DNA from: Nocardia bovistercoris
Lineage (GTDB): Bacteria > Actinomycetota > Actinomycetes > Mycobacteriales > Mycobacteriaceae
Assembly: GCF_015674855.1 (NCBI RefSeq)
Contig: NZ_JADMLG010000003.1
Location: 499,917 to 563,916, forward strand
Length of the DNA: 64,000 nucleotides
Direction of reading: 5' to 3'
Both the position numbers and the translations under genes were made by a program. The notes beneath the pieces were generated by a model. The model was not told the DNA's origin. It was given only the letters and a program-made list of their open reading frames with translations, and searched no databases. Below are positions 53,266 to 61,357 of the stretch, piece by piece. How positions within the stretch are numbered: position 1 is the first letter of the stretch; every line of letters starts with the position of its first letter.

Positions 53266-54045
53266 TCACTCCTTCGCTGTCGTGCGGTGGAAAGCCGCGA
53301 TGCCGCGCGCCGCGGCGTCTCCGGTCACGTGCGCGACGACGGCATCGAGTTCGACCGCGAGCGCGTCCGGCAGCGGAAGCTCGAATCCGTTGTGCACCAG
53401 GTTCTTTATTCCGGACACGGCGGCGGGGTCGTGCCCGGCGATGCGCTCGGCCAGCGCCTGGACCCCGGCTTCGAAGGTCTCCGGCGGCAGGCTGCGGTAG
53501 GCGAGGCCCCATGCCGCCGCCTCGTCACCTGACAACGGCTCGCCGCCGAGGAGGTGACCGAGCGCGCGCTGGCGACCCGCCAGCCGGGGCAGCCGCTGCG
53601 ATCCGCCGCCGCCGGGAATCTGGCCGAAGTTGACGTGGTTGTCCGCCAGCTCGGCGTCGGACCGGACGACAGCGATGTCGCAGGCCTGCATCAGCTCGAA
53701 GCCGCCCGCCATCGCGTAGCCCTCCACGGCCGCCACGACCGGAATCGGCAGATCCGGGATGACCGCGCAGGCGCGCGCGAAGTTCTCGAACAGCGGGCGC
53801 ACCGCGTCGGGCCCCTGCGCGCGCAGCCTTTCCAGTTCGCGGAAATCGCCGCCGACCGAGAAATTGCCTTCGGCGCCGCGGATGACCACGACGCGAGTTC
53901 GGCTCGCGAGATCGACCAGTGCGTCGTGCAGTGCGCGGCCGAGCTCGGTGGTGATGGCATTGAGCGCGCGCGGGCGGTTCAACACGATGTGGCCCACCGT
54001 GCCTTCGGTGCGCACGGTCACCGGCGCTGACCTCACCTCGGTCAC
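53266..54045 (-). CDS. Enoyl-CoA hydratase/isomerase family protein
   Basis: 259 residues from GTG 54045, overlapping the SDR stop (GTGA). Crotonase-fold signatures are NFSVGGDFREL and YAMAGGFELMQACDIAV. IPGGGGSQRLPRLAG is a hydratase-type segment following the second oxyanion peptide, near the place of the catalytic glutamates in rat hydratase, but neither glutamate is clearly aligned. It belongs to the operon from 55225 and is coupled to both neighbours. Confidence 0.88.
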   Translation of the reverse strand: MTEVRSAPVTVRTEGTVGHIVLNRPRALNAITTELGRALHDALVDLASRTRVVVIRGAEGNFSVGGDFRELERLRAQGPDAVRPLFENFARACAVIPDLPIPVVAAVEGYAMAGGFELMQACDIAVVRSDAELADNHVNFGQIPGGGGSQRLPRLAGRQRALGHLLGGEPLSGDEAAAWGLAYRSLPPETFEAGVQALAERIAGHDPAAVSGIKNLVHNGFELPLPDALAVELDAVVAHVTGDAAARGIAAFHRTTAKE

Positions 54046-54776
54046 ATCAATCGACCTCCGCCGACCTCGAGCACGCCGCCGGTCATATAGCTCGACAGGT
54101 CCGAAGCCAGGAACAACACCGCTCCGGCCACTTCGACGGGCTCGCCCGCGCGCTGCATCGGGATGGCGGCTTCGCGTTCGGCGAAAACCTCCGGCGGCAT
54201 CGCCTCGGTCATCGCGGTGCGGATCAGCCCCGGTTGCACCGCGTTGACCCGGATGTCGTGGTGTGCGAGCTCTTTCGCGGCGGCCTTGGTCAGACCGACG
54301 ATGCCCGCTTTGGCGGCGCTGTAATTGGTCTGTCCGGGATTGCCCGATTTCCCCGACAGCGACGAGATGTTCACGATCGAGCCGCTTCCGGCCTCGCGCA
54401 TGAGTGCCGACGCCGCCCGCACCCCGAGCCAGGTTCCCTTCAGGTGCACATCGACGACGGCTTCGAAATCCTCGACCCGCATCTTGCGCAGCGACGCGTC
54501 CCTGGTGATGCCCGCGTTGTTCACGAAGATGTCCAGTGACCCGAATTCCGCTCTCGCCCTGTGCACGAGGGCGTCCACCGCCTGCTCGTCGGTGACGTCG
54601 CAACCCACGCCGAGAGCCGCGGGCAGATCGTCCGCGGTCGCTCGCGCACGCTCGGCATCGAGATCGGCGACGACGACATTCGCGCCGTGCTCGGCCAACA
54701 ACCGGGCGATGGCTTCTCCTATCCCCCGCGCCGCGCCGGTGACCACCGCCGTCCGGCCCTCGATCAGCCCGGTCAC
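54042..54776 (-). CDS. FabG-like short-chain dehydrogenase
   Basis: 244 residues from GTG 54776, overlapping the MaoC stop (GTGA, 54773-54776). Motifs: VTGAARGIGEAIA, NNAGITRD, NISSLSGKSG, and NYSAAKAG. The closing GGVLEVGGGRLM is typical of 3-oxoacyl reductase-like enzymes. In this setting it probably oxidises a 3-hydroxyacyl-CoA after hydration by the MaoC protein. Confidence 0.9.
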   Translation of the reverse strand: MTGLIEGRTAVVTGAARGIGEAIARLLAEHGANVVVADLDAERARATADDLPAALGVGCDVTDEQAVDALVHRARAEFGSLDIFVNNAGITRDASLRKMRVEDFEAVVDVHLKGTWLGVRAASALMREAGSGSIVNISSLSGKSGNPGQTNYSAAKAGIVGLTKAAAKELAHHDIRVNAVQPGLIRTAMTEAMPPEVFAEREAAIPMQRAGEPVEVAGAVLFLASDLSSYMTGGVLEVGGGRLM

Positions 54777-55225
54777 GCCACGTACCGCACGATCGACTCG
54801 GCCACGCAAGCCGGTTTGCCGCCACCTTCGATCTCGATCACGGTGGACAGCACCGCCTGCGCCGCGCCTTCCAGCGGTGTGACCTCGAGTAACGTCGAAC
54901 TCGCGCGCACTCTGGCGCCGACTCGGACAGGAGCCGGGAACCGCACTTTGTTCAGGCCGTAGTTGATCGCCATGCCCACGTTGTCCACCCGATAGATCTG
55001 GTGTTGCAGCACGGGTAGCAGTGCGAGAGTGAGCAGCCCGTGCGCGATGGTGCCCCCGAAGGGCCCTTCGGCCGCGCGCGCCGGATCGCAGTGAATCCAC
55101 TGATGATCACCGGTCGCATCGGCGAAGGTGTCGACCTTCGGCTGCTCGATCACCGTCCACTCGCTGCTGCCGAGTTCCTGCCCGGCCGCGGCGCTCAGCT
55201 CGGCGATCCCGTCGAAGATCTTCAT
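54773..55225 (-). CDS. MaoC-family (R)-specific enoyl-CoA hydratase
   Basis: 150 residues, a single hot-dog domain. The hydratase-2 motif DATGDHQWIHCDPARA supplies the catalytic Asp-His pair, followed by GGTIAHGLLTLALLP. It adds water to trans-2-enoyl-CoA to give the (R)-3-hydroxy product. It is the first gene of the minus-strand run to 46220 and lies divergent from the SDR at 55315. Confidence 0.9.
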   Translation of the reverse strand: MKIFDGIAELSAAAGQELGSSEWTVIEQPKVDTFADATGDHQWIHCDPARAAEGPFGGTIAHGLLTLALLPVLQHQIYRVDNVGMAINYGLNKVRFPAPVRVGARVRASSTLLEVTPLEGAAQAVLSTVIEIEGGGKPACVAESIVRYVA

Positions 55226-55247
55226 CGCGCTCCTCACGTTCCATCTT

Positions 55248-55272
55248 TTCAAATTGAAGATAAATTAGATAA
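55248..55272. promoter_or_regulatory. AT-rich divergent promoter with TTCAAATTGAA and ATTAGAT
   Basis: TTCAA-A-TTGAA (55248-55258) is a perfect palindrome; ATTAGATAA (55264-55272) resembles the TTAGATTAA half-site found at other promoters of the island. The element sits between the MaoC gene (minus) and the SDR gene (plus). Confidence 0.5.
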
Positions 55273-55314
55273 CATGGGCCGTCAACCACCGAGGAACGCA
55301 TCGAAGGAGCACGG

Positions 55315-56112
55315 ATGGATCTCGGATTGGCACAGGCTCGGGTACTGGTCACCGGCGGCGCTTCCAACATCGGCCGCGGCATCGTGCACGGGTTCGCTGC
55401 CGAAGGCGCGCACGTCGCGATCTGCGACATCGACGCCGATCAGGCCGTGCGAGTCCGCGCGGAAGCACTCGATCTCGGCGCGGCCGCCGCCGAGATCGTC
55501 GCCGTGGATCTCACCGAGCCGCAGGCCGCGACCGAGGCCGTTGACCGCGCCGTGCGGTGGTGGGGCGGCCTCGACGTGCTCGTCAACAACGCGGGCTGGA
55601 GCGTGCCCAATTTCCTTGCCGACGACACCGATCGCTCGCGCTGGCAACGCTTGGTCGAGGTCAATCTGTTCGCTTCGATCGCGTGCACTCAGGCAGCCGT
55701 CGCCCGGATGCGCGAGGCGGGCGCAGGAGCCATCGTGTTCATCGCGAGCGACGCCGCCTTCGGCGAGATCCGCCAAGGCGTCTACGGCGCGACGAAGGCC
55801 GCGTTGCTCGCCTTGGCCCGCACCGTCGCGAAGGAGCACGGACGGCACGGGATCCGCTCGAACGTGGTCTGCCCCGGGCTGGTCGTTCCGGAGAGCGCGG
55901 ACGCCGTCGGCGCCGCGAGTCTGTGGGCGGCCGGACGCGATACGGTGTTCGACGACAAGCAGATCGACGCGCTGCGCAAGGGTATCCCGCTGCGCAGGCT
56001 GACGACCGCGCAGGACGTCGCGAACGCGGTCGTCTGGATCTCCTCCGAGCGCGGGGCTCGCCAAGTGACCGGTCAGGTGTTCTCGGTCAGCGGCGGCTAC
56101 TCGATGCCCTGA
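55315..56112 (+). CDS. Short-chain dehydrogenase/reductase
   Basis: 265 residues. Rossmann motif VTGGASNIGRGI, NNAGWS, a serine in FIASDAAFG and the pair in VYGATKAAL, so the active-site set is complete. GAAGGAGC precedes the ATG. The stop overlaps the start of the TetR gene (TGATG, 56110-56114). It is the first gene of a plus-strand SDR-TetR-thiolase operon. Confidence 0.9.
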   Translation: MDLGLAQARVLVTGGASNIGRGIVHGFAAEGAHVAICDIDADQAVRVRAEALDLGAAAAEIVAVDLTEPQAATEAVDRAVRWWGGLDVLVNNAGWSVPNFLADDTDRSRWQRLVEVNLFASIACTQAAVARMREAGAGAIVFIASDAAFGEIRQGVYGATKAALLALARTVAKEHGRHGIRSNVVCPGLVVPESADAVGAASLWAAGRDTVFDDKQIDALRKGIPLRRLTTAQDVANAVVWISSERGARQVTGQVFSVSGGYSMP

Positions 56113-56780
56113 TGGCCGGACAACGCCGCGACGGCGCCGATTCCGGGCCGGACACCAGAGCACGAATACTCGCCGCCGCCGCGAAAGTGCTCAGCACGAA
56201 AGGCTATTCGGAGACACGACTGGCCGACATCGCGGTGCTCGCCGAACTACGCGCGCCCGCGGTCTACTACTACTTCGCCTCCCGCGACGAACTCATCGCC
56301 GAGGTCATGGCGGTGGGACAGCATCGGCTACGCAGCCATGTCGAATCCGCGCTGGCCGCGTTGCCCGCCGAAACCGGCCCGATGGACCGGATCTGCGCCG
56401 CCATCGAAGCCCACCTCGGCGTGGAGTTGCACCTGTCGGACTTCGCGACCGCGGTCACCCGCAATCTCGGGCAGTTGCCCGACGACATCCGCGACCGGCT
56501 GCGCGCGGAAAGCGGTGCGTACAACGCACTCTGGCGCGATCTGCTGGATGCGGCCCGAGCGGCGGGCGTCGTTCGGCCCGACCTCGACCTCGCGGCCGCC
56601 CGAATGCTTCTGATGGGCGCCTTGAACTGGACCCCGGAGTGGTGGAACCCGCGAGTCGGTCCCCTCACCACCCTCGTGGTGACCGCGCAGTGCCTCGTCC
56701 GGCACGGCCTCGGACTTCCCGGAGCAGGGCAACCAGAGCCCGACGCTTCGCCGACAACAGAAGGAGAAAACCATGCCTGA
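56112..56780 (+). CDS. TetR-family regulator, paralogue of that at 45489
   Basis: 222 residues. The DNA-binding part VLSTKGYSETRLADIAVLAEL then RAPAVYYYFASRDELIAEVM is almost the same as in the TetR at 45489, and the C-terminal half also matches in places (LNWTPEWWNPR against LNWAAEWWNPR). It is embedded in an operon: its start overlaps the SDR stop and its end overlaps the thiolase start by 8 nt. Regulator and enzymes are therefore made together. Shared recognition helices suggest a common operator. Confidence 0.9.
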   Translation: MAGQRRDGADSGPDTRARILAAAAKVLSTKGYSETRLADIAVLAELRAPAVYYYFASRDELIAEVMAVGQHRLRSHVESALAALPAETGPMDRICAAIEAHLGVELHLSDFATAVTRNLGQLPDDIRDRLRAESGAYNALWRDLLDAARAAGVVRPDLDLAAARMLLMGALNWTPEWWNPRVGPLTTLVVTAQCLVRHGLGLPGAGQPEPDASPTTEGENHA

Positions 56781-57927
56781 GGCGTATATCGTCGATGCCG
56801 TCCGGTCCCCCGTCGGCAGGCGCGGCGGCGGATTCGCCGAGCTGCACCCGGCCGATCTGGCCGCGCACAGCATCCGAACCATCGTCGGCCGCAACGATTT
56901 CGATCCGGGCGCCGTCGAGGATGTGGTCTTCGGCTGCATCGACGCCATCGGCTCCCAGGCGGGCGACATCGCGCGCACCGCCGCGCTGGCCGCCGGATTG
57001 CCGGAGTCCGTGCCCGGCGTCACCGTCGACCGCCAGTGCGGATCCTCGCAGCAGGCTGTGCATTTCGCCGCCCAAGCCGTGCTGAGCGGCACCTCGGATC
57101 TGGTCGTCGCGGGCGGCGTGCAGAACATGAGCCGGTTCCCGATCCTGTCGTCGTTCACCGCGGGCGAGAAATACGGGAGCACCGATCCGTGGACCGGTTC
57201 CGAAGGATGGTTCGATCGCTATGGCGCCCAGGAGATCTCGCAGTTCCGTTCGGCCGAACAGATCGCCTCCGACTACGGTCTCGAGCGAACGGCGATGGAG
57301 GAGTTCGCTTTCCGCAGTCATCAGCGCGCGCTGGCGGCCCAGCGGGAAGGCCGTTTCGCCGCCGAGATCGCACCGCTGCGCGACATCGAACACGACGAGG
57401 GCCCTCGGGCGGACACCTCACTCGAGAAGATGGCGACGCTGAAGACGCTCACCCCGGGCGGCAGACTCACCGCCGCGGTGTCGAGTCAGATCTCCGATGC
57501 CTCCGCGGCCGTGCTGATCGCCTCCGAACAGGCAGTGCGGGAACACGGATTCACCCCGCGCGCCCGGATACACCACATGTCGGTGCTCGGATCGGATCCG
57601 GTCAACCTGCTCACCGCACCGCTGCCCGCGACCGCGCGCGCCCTGTCCAAGACCGGCCTCGGCGTCGAGGACATCGATCTCTTCGAGGTGAACGAGGCGT
57701 TCGCCAGCGTGGTGCTGGCCTGGCTCCAGCACACCGGCGCCGACCCGGACAAGACCAATGTCAACGGCGGCGCCATCGCGCTCGGGCATCCGCTCGGCGC
57801 TTCGGGGGCACGCATCATGATCACCTTGCTGCACGAACTCGAGCGCACCGGCGGCCGCTACGGGCTGCAGACGATGTGCGAGGGCGGCGGGATGGCGAAC
57901 GTGACGATCATCGAGCGCCTCGGCTGA
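56773..57927 (+). CDS. Acetyl-CoA C-acyltransferase (thiolase)
   Basis: 384 residues. The nucleophile lies in VDRQCGSSQQAV (near residue 89), with NGGAIALGHPLGASG and TMCEGGGMAN completing the active site. The ATG lies 8 nt inside the TetR gene and has AAGGAG upstream. It should cleave 3-oxoacyl-CoA. The strong hairpin at 57952 ends the transcript. Confidence 0.93.
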   Translation: MPEAYIVDAVRSPVGRRGGGFAELHPADLAAHSIRTIVGRNDFDPGAVEDVVFGCIDAIGSQAGDIARTAALAAGLPESVPGVTVDRQCGSSQQAVHFAAQAVLSGTSDLVVAGGVQNMSRFPILSSFTAGEKYGSTDPWTGSEGWFDRYGAQEISQFRSAEQIASDYGLERTAMEEFAFRSHQRALAAQREGRFAAEIAPLRDIEHDEGPRADTSLEKMATLKTLTPGGRLTAAVSSQISDASAAVLIASEQAVREHGFTPRARIHHMSVLGSDPVNLLTAPLPATARALSKTGLGVEDIDLFEVNEAFASVVLAWLQHTGADPDKTNVNGGAIALGHPLGASGARIMITLLHELERTGGRYGLQTMCEGGGMANVTIIERLG

Positions 57928-57951
57928 TGTCGGTGTGCTGACACACCGTGG

Positions 57952-57987
57952 ACGGCGCACCCACCGCATGTGCGGTGGGTGCGCCGT
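57952..57987. terminator. 17-bp hairpin terminator
   Basis: Arms 57952-57968 and 57971-57987 are perfectly complementary with only TG between them. The position, 25 nt after the thiolase stop, fits an intrinsic terminator for the plus-strand operon; it can also stop minus-strand transcripts from the Rieske operon, which ends at 58105. Confidence 0.75.
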
Positions 57988-58104
57988 GGCGTCCTACTCA
58001 CCCGGCGCGAGAATCGGTCGGTGAGAACGGCTTGCCTCCGCCCGCCGACACGACTGTTCCCCGGCCATGCCGCGAGGGCTGGTCCGGGGAACACACCCCG
58101 AGCG

Positions 58105-58296
58105 TCAATCCGCCAGGCGCAGAGCCTCGGTCGGGCAACCCGCGACGGCCTCCTCGACCTCGCCGCGCTCCGATTCGCTCACCGTCTCCTTCAGGACGAG
58201 CAACACACCGCCGTCGTCGACTTCGAAGTGGCACGGCGCCAACGATTCACAGATGCCGAGTCCCGTGCACTTCGCGCGATCCAAGGTGATCTTCAT
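58105..58296 (-). CDS. Small 3Fe-4S ferredoxin
   Basis: 63 residues with C10, C16 and a Cys-Pro near residue 54, the CxxxxxC...CP set of short actinobacterial ferredoxins that carry a 3Fe-4S cluster. It is coupled to the small protein upstream (ATGA, 58293-58296) and is the last gene of the Rieske oxygenase operon, so it probably delivers electrons to that oxygenase. The reductase at 46220 is the likely donor. Confidence 0.9.
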   Translation of the reverse strand: MKITLDRAKCTGLGICESLAPCHFEVDDGGVLLVLKETVSESERGEVEEAVAGCPTEALRLAD

Positions 58297-58565
58297 TTCT
58301 CCTCCTCCGAGAATGTGGGCACGACCGCGCCGGCCGATTCCGTCACGTCGTCCCGCCAGCGGTCGGCCGACGGGTCGAGCAGTTGTCGAAAGTGGCTGTC
58401 GCGCAGCCAGATGATCGTTTCCAGCTCCAGCGGGTCCAGATAGCGGACCCGGCCGGTGCGCAGGTCGGTCAGGCGCAGCCTCGGGCCTCTGGCCGTGGCA
58501 TCGACGGCCACTGCGACCTGCGCGAATTCTCCGGCGACAATGCCCAGTTCCATGTCCGCTCGCAC
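58293..58565 (-). CDS. Small conserved protein of Rieske oxygenase operons
   Basis: 90 residues. EFAQVAVAVD and LDPLELETIIWLRDSHFRQLLDPS resemble a family of about 90-residue actinobacterial proteins, sometimes labelled dihydrodiol dehydrogenase by transfer, that are encoded beside oxygenases and ferredoxins. There is no Rossmann motif, so that label is not supported. GTG 58565 is 2 nt from the beta-subunit stop; ATG 58553 is an alternative start. The function is unknown, perhaps accessory to the oxygenase. Confidence 0.65.
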   Translation of the reverse strand: MRADMELGIVAGEFAQVAVAVDATARGPRLRLTDLRTGRVRYLDPLELETIIWLRDSHFRQLLDPSADRWRDDVTESAGAVVPTFSEEEK

Positions 58566-58567
58566 GC

Positions 58568-59089
58568 CTAGATCAAGAACCCGAGTGTCGGGATCGGTTC
58601 CGCGTTGTTCACCAGCACGACCGTCTTCTCCACCAGGCGCAGTTCCGCGGCGACGCGACGCACGCGATACCGAACGCGCCCCGCCCAGGTTTCGATCCCG
58701 CGCGGCTTGGACTCGAAGACGACGAAGTTCGCCCCGACCACGAAGTCCTCGCCCGCGCGGCCGAGCACCTCGATATTGCTGAGCAGCCTGCGCAGGCTCG
58801 ACGGCGGCGCCTGCGCGTACCGTTTACCGGTGCGCAGTTGCTCGAGGCGAGTGTGGATGCGGCGGCGGTTGTCGAAGATCACCGACATGAACCGGTCCGG
58901 ATCCGCGAGTGACTCGGCCGTCGGCACCCAGTATTTCGCGTCGTCGGTCCACAGCGCCTCCCAGTCGTCGTAGCGGTGCTCGTCCGCGAGTCGGGCTTCG
59001 CGGAAGAGGAACTGCTCGATCTCGCGTCCGAGGTGGACGTCGACGGCCACGTCACCCGGCTCGGTCGATGCTTCGTGAGCGACCGTCAT
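58568..59089 (-). CDS. Aromatic-ring-hydroxylating dioxygenase beta subunit
   Basis: 173 residues of the NTF2-like beta-subunit family: EIEQFLFREARLADEHRYDDWEALWTDDAKYWVP at the start and the strand pairs RRLLSNIEVLG and FESKPRGIETWAGRVRYRVRRV. Beta subunits support the alpha-3-beta-3 oxygenase and influence specificity. The start overlaps the alpha stop (ATGA, 59086-59089), proving an operon. Confidence 0.92.
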   Translation of the reverse strand: MTVAHEASTEPGDVAVDVHLGREIEQFLFREARLADEHRYDDWEALWTDDAKYWVPTAESLADPDRFMSVIFDNRRRIHTRLEQLRTGKRYAQAPPSSLRRLLSNIEVLGRAGEDFVVGANFVVFESKPRGIETWAGRVRYRVRRVAAELRLVEKTVVLVNNAEPIPTLGFLI

Positions 59090-60351
59090 TTCGCCTCCAT
59101 GATCTTTTCGTAGTGACGCCAGAACGCCCGCATGCCGGTCTCGTCGGTGGCGCCGCCGACCAGATACCCGTTCTCGTCGGTGCGCTCGCGCCCCAGGCCG
59201 CGCTTCAGCGTCAACCATTCGGGACGGAGCTGGCCGACGCCGACCTGGTTGCGCTCGTACATCTCGGTATCGTCGGCGAGGAGCATGCCCGCGGGCCCGA
59301 CCGAGCCGACGCATTGCGACAGCAGTCTGCGGTTCAGCTCCGGCGCACCGTCCAATTGCACGGCGGTGGAGTACTGGACGCATTCCGTCGCCGAGATCGG
59401 CTGGATGTTGAAGACCTGGATCTCGGCGATGAACAGGTTCGGGAAGACCATCACGTGGGGGCCGCCTTCGATGAGGATCTGCTCCGCCTCGACGCCGTAG
59501 CGATTCCGCATCGCGGCGGCATACCCGGGCACCTTCGCCTCGGTCGTGCCGAACCAGCGCATCGGCTCGCCGAACTTGCGGAACTCCGGGCGCAGATCGT
59601 TCTCGCTGTGCCCGTTCCCGAGGGCACGGGTGACCGCGGTGGACGAGTCGCTGTAGAGCGGACCGATCGTCGAACCGGTGACCGAGAAGATCGAGCCGTG
59701 CACGAACTGCGGGTGATATCCGTCGGTTTCGTTCTCGGCCAGCAGTTTCCAATTCGCCCGCGTCCGATGCCGGAGCCAGCCCGCGTCCAGTCGCACCCGC
59801 CCCCGCGGCGAGAGCCGCGCGAGCCGGTCGATCTCACCGGCCGCGGCGCCGAGGTGTTCGAGCAGGGGCGGCACGTCGGGATCGAAGCTGCCGAAGACGA
59901 AGCCGTGGTACTCGTCCACCCTCGGCACGACGCCCATGCCCACGTCGAGCTTGCCTTTGCCGCCGTAACCCTTGTTGTAGGGATAGCCGAGCAGCTCGCC
60001 GGTGTTGCGGAAGGTCCACCCGTGATACGGGCACCGGAAAGAACTGGAGTTGCCGCTCGGGGCGTCGCAGACGAGATTGCCGCGATGCGGGCACCGGTTC
60101 GTCAACAGGTGGACATCGCCCGCAGCGTCGCGGGTCATCACGACGTCCTGGGGGCCGATCTTCTTGCGGACGTAGTCGTTGGGCTGCGCGACTTCACTGG
60201 CATGGCCGACGAATACCCAACCGCCGTACCAGATTCGCTCCAGCTCGTCGGCGAATACCTCCGGATCGGTATAGACCGACCCGTGCACCCGATCGGCTTC
60301 GATCAATCGGGTGTAGTCGACACGGGGCGCCGACCGTTTCTCGGTGTTCAT
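59086..60351 (-). CDS. Rieske non-heme iron oxygenase alpha subunit
   Basis: 421 residues from ATG 60351 (GGGAGCAG upstream). The Rieske cluster ligands are C87, H89, C107 and H110 in CxH-x17-CxxH form. The mononuclear iron site starts with NETDGYHPQFVH in the C-terminal domain. It should hydroxylate a ring with O2 and electrons from the ferredoxin at 58105. A separate beta subunit places it with aromatic-acid and diterpenoid-type dioxygenases rather than with the single-subunit KshA class. The substrate is unknown. Confidence 0.92.
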   Translation of the reverse strand: MNTEKRSAPRVDYTRLIEADRVHGSVYTDPEVFADELERIWYGGWVFVGHASEVAQPNDYVRKKIGPQDVVMTRDAAGDVHLLTNRCPHRGNLVCDAPSGNSSSFRCPYHGWTFRNTGELLGYPYNKGYGGKGKLDVGMGVVPRVDEYHGFVFGSFDPDVPPLLEHLGAAAGEIDRLARLSPRGRVRLDAGWLRHRTRANWKLLAENETDGYHPQFVHGSIFSVTGSTIGPLYSDSSTAVTRALGNGHSENDLRPEFRKFGEPMRWFGTTEAKVPGYAAAMRNRYGVEAEQILIEGGPHVMVFPNLFIAEIQVFNIQPISATECVQYSTAVQLDGAPELNRRLLSQCVGSVGPAGMLLADDTEMYERNQVGVGQLRPEWLTLKRGLGRERTDENGYLVGGATDETGMRAFWRHYEKIMEAK

Positions 60352-60391
60352 TTCTGCTCCCATTCTCGGACCCGGAACGCTTCCCACGCGG

Positions 60392-61183
60392 TCAGCGCCC
60401 GGCGAAGCGAGGAGCCCGTCGCTCGTGAAAAGCCGTGACGCCCTCGGCGAAATCTTCGGTGTCGAACAGCCGCGCCTGGGCCTCGACCTCGTCGGCCAGG
60501 ATCCCGAGCGGGTCCGACGGCCAACGGCACAGCAGTGTCTTCATCTCCCGGATCGCCAGCGGTGGACCCGCGGCCATGCGGGCGGCGTCGGCGAGCGCTT
60601 CGGTCAGTGCCCGCCCCGGCTCGACAACCGCGTCCACCAGCCCCATTTCCAGCGCTTCGAACCCGGAGAGCTTGCGCGGCAGCAGCATCAGTTGCTTGGC
60701 CCGCGCCGGTCCGACCCGCGCCGGAAGCGTGGCGAAGATGCCCATGTCACCGGCCAGCCCGACACCGGTGAACGCCGTGCTGAACACCGCGTCCTTCGCC
60801 GCGATCACACGATCGCAGGCCAGCGCCAGCGCGACGCCCGCACCGAAGGCCGACCCCTCGACCGCCGCGATCACCGGTTTGCCGCCCGTCCAGATCGCGC
60901 GCACGACCCGCTGCGCGGCTTCCGCGCGCGGCCGGGTCTGCTCCGCGCTCTGCCGCCGCATGGTCGATATGTCACCGCCGGAGCAGAAGGTCTCGCCCGC
61001 GCCGGTGAGCACGATCACCCGAACATCGTTGTCCGCCATGGCCGTTTCGATGAGGTCACCCAACCGCAGCCGCAGCGGCATGTCGATGGCATTGCGACGC
61101 CGCGGACGGTTGAGCGTGAGGACGCGAACCGCCCCGACGTCGTCGCGGCGCACCACGTCCCGCACTGTCGTGTCATCGGTCAT
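60392..61183 (-). CDS. Enoyl-CoA hydratase/isomerase family protein
   Basis: 263 residues. Oxyanion-hole peptides are TFCSGGDISTM (about 66) and SAFGAGVALALACDRV (about 108). GVGLAGDMGIFATLPARVG stands where hydratases have their second catalytic region, with Asp rather than Glu, so it may be an isomerase or another crotonase-type enzyme. First gene of the minus-strand run into the Rieske genes; ATG 61183 was chosen over longer frames by family alignment. Confidence 0.88.
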   Translation of the reverse strand: MTDDTTVRDVVRRDDVGAVRVLTLNRPRRRNAIDMPLRLRLGDLIETAMADNDVRVIVLTGAGETFCSGGDISTMRRQSAEQTRPRAEAAQRVVRAIWTGGKPVIAAVEGSAFGAGVALALACDRVIAAKDAVFSTAFTGVGLAGDMGIFATLPARVGPARAKQLMLLPRKLSGFEALEMGLVDAVVEPGRALTEALADAARMAAGPPLAIREMKTLLCRWPSDPLGILADEVEAQARLFDTEDFAEGVTAFHERRAPRFAGR

Positions 61184-61255
61184 CGAGCGTGTCCGATCCC
61201 CTCGCTCAGAAGGTACGGCCACCCCGCAGGTGAACCGACCCTACCTCGTCATTCT

Positions 61256-61348
61256 TTGAATCTAATATAAATTTGATTGGATCACCGGTCAACCTAGGAG
61301 TGGGTTGAGCTCGGGTTTCACGGCATTTTTGAACACATGTTAGATTAA
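61256..61348. promoter_or_regulatory. Divergent promoter region with two TTAGATT-type elements
   Basis: TTGAATCTAATATAAA (61256-61271) lies 73 bp upstream of the crotonase-family gene at 61183 and shares 13 consecutive nucleotides with 48376-48388. TTAGATTAA (61340-61348) overlaps a possible -10 (TAGATT) 11 nt upstream of the acyl-CoA dehydrogenase start at 61358, giving a very short leader. Confidence 0.6.
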
Positions 61349-61357
61349 TCAATCAGT

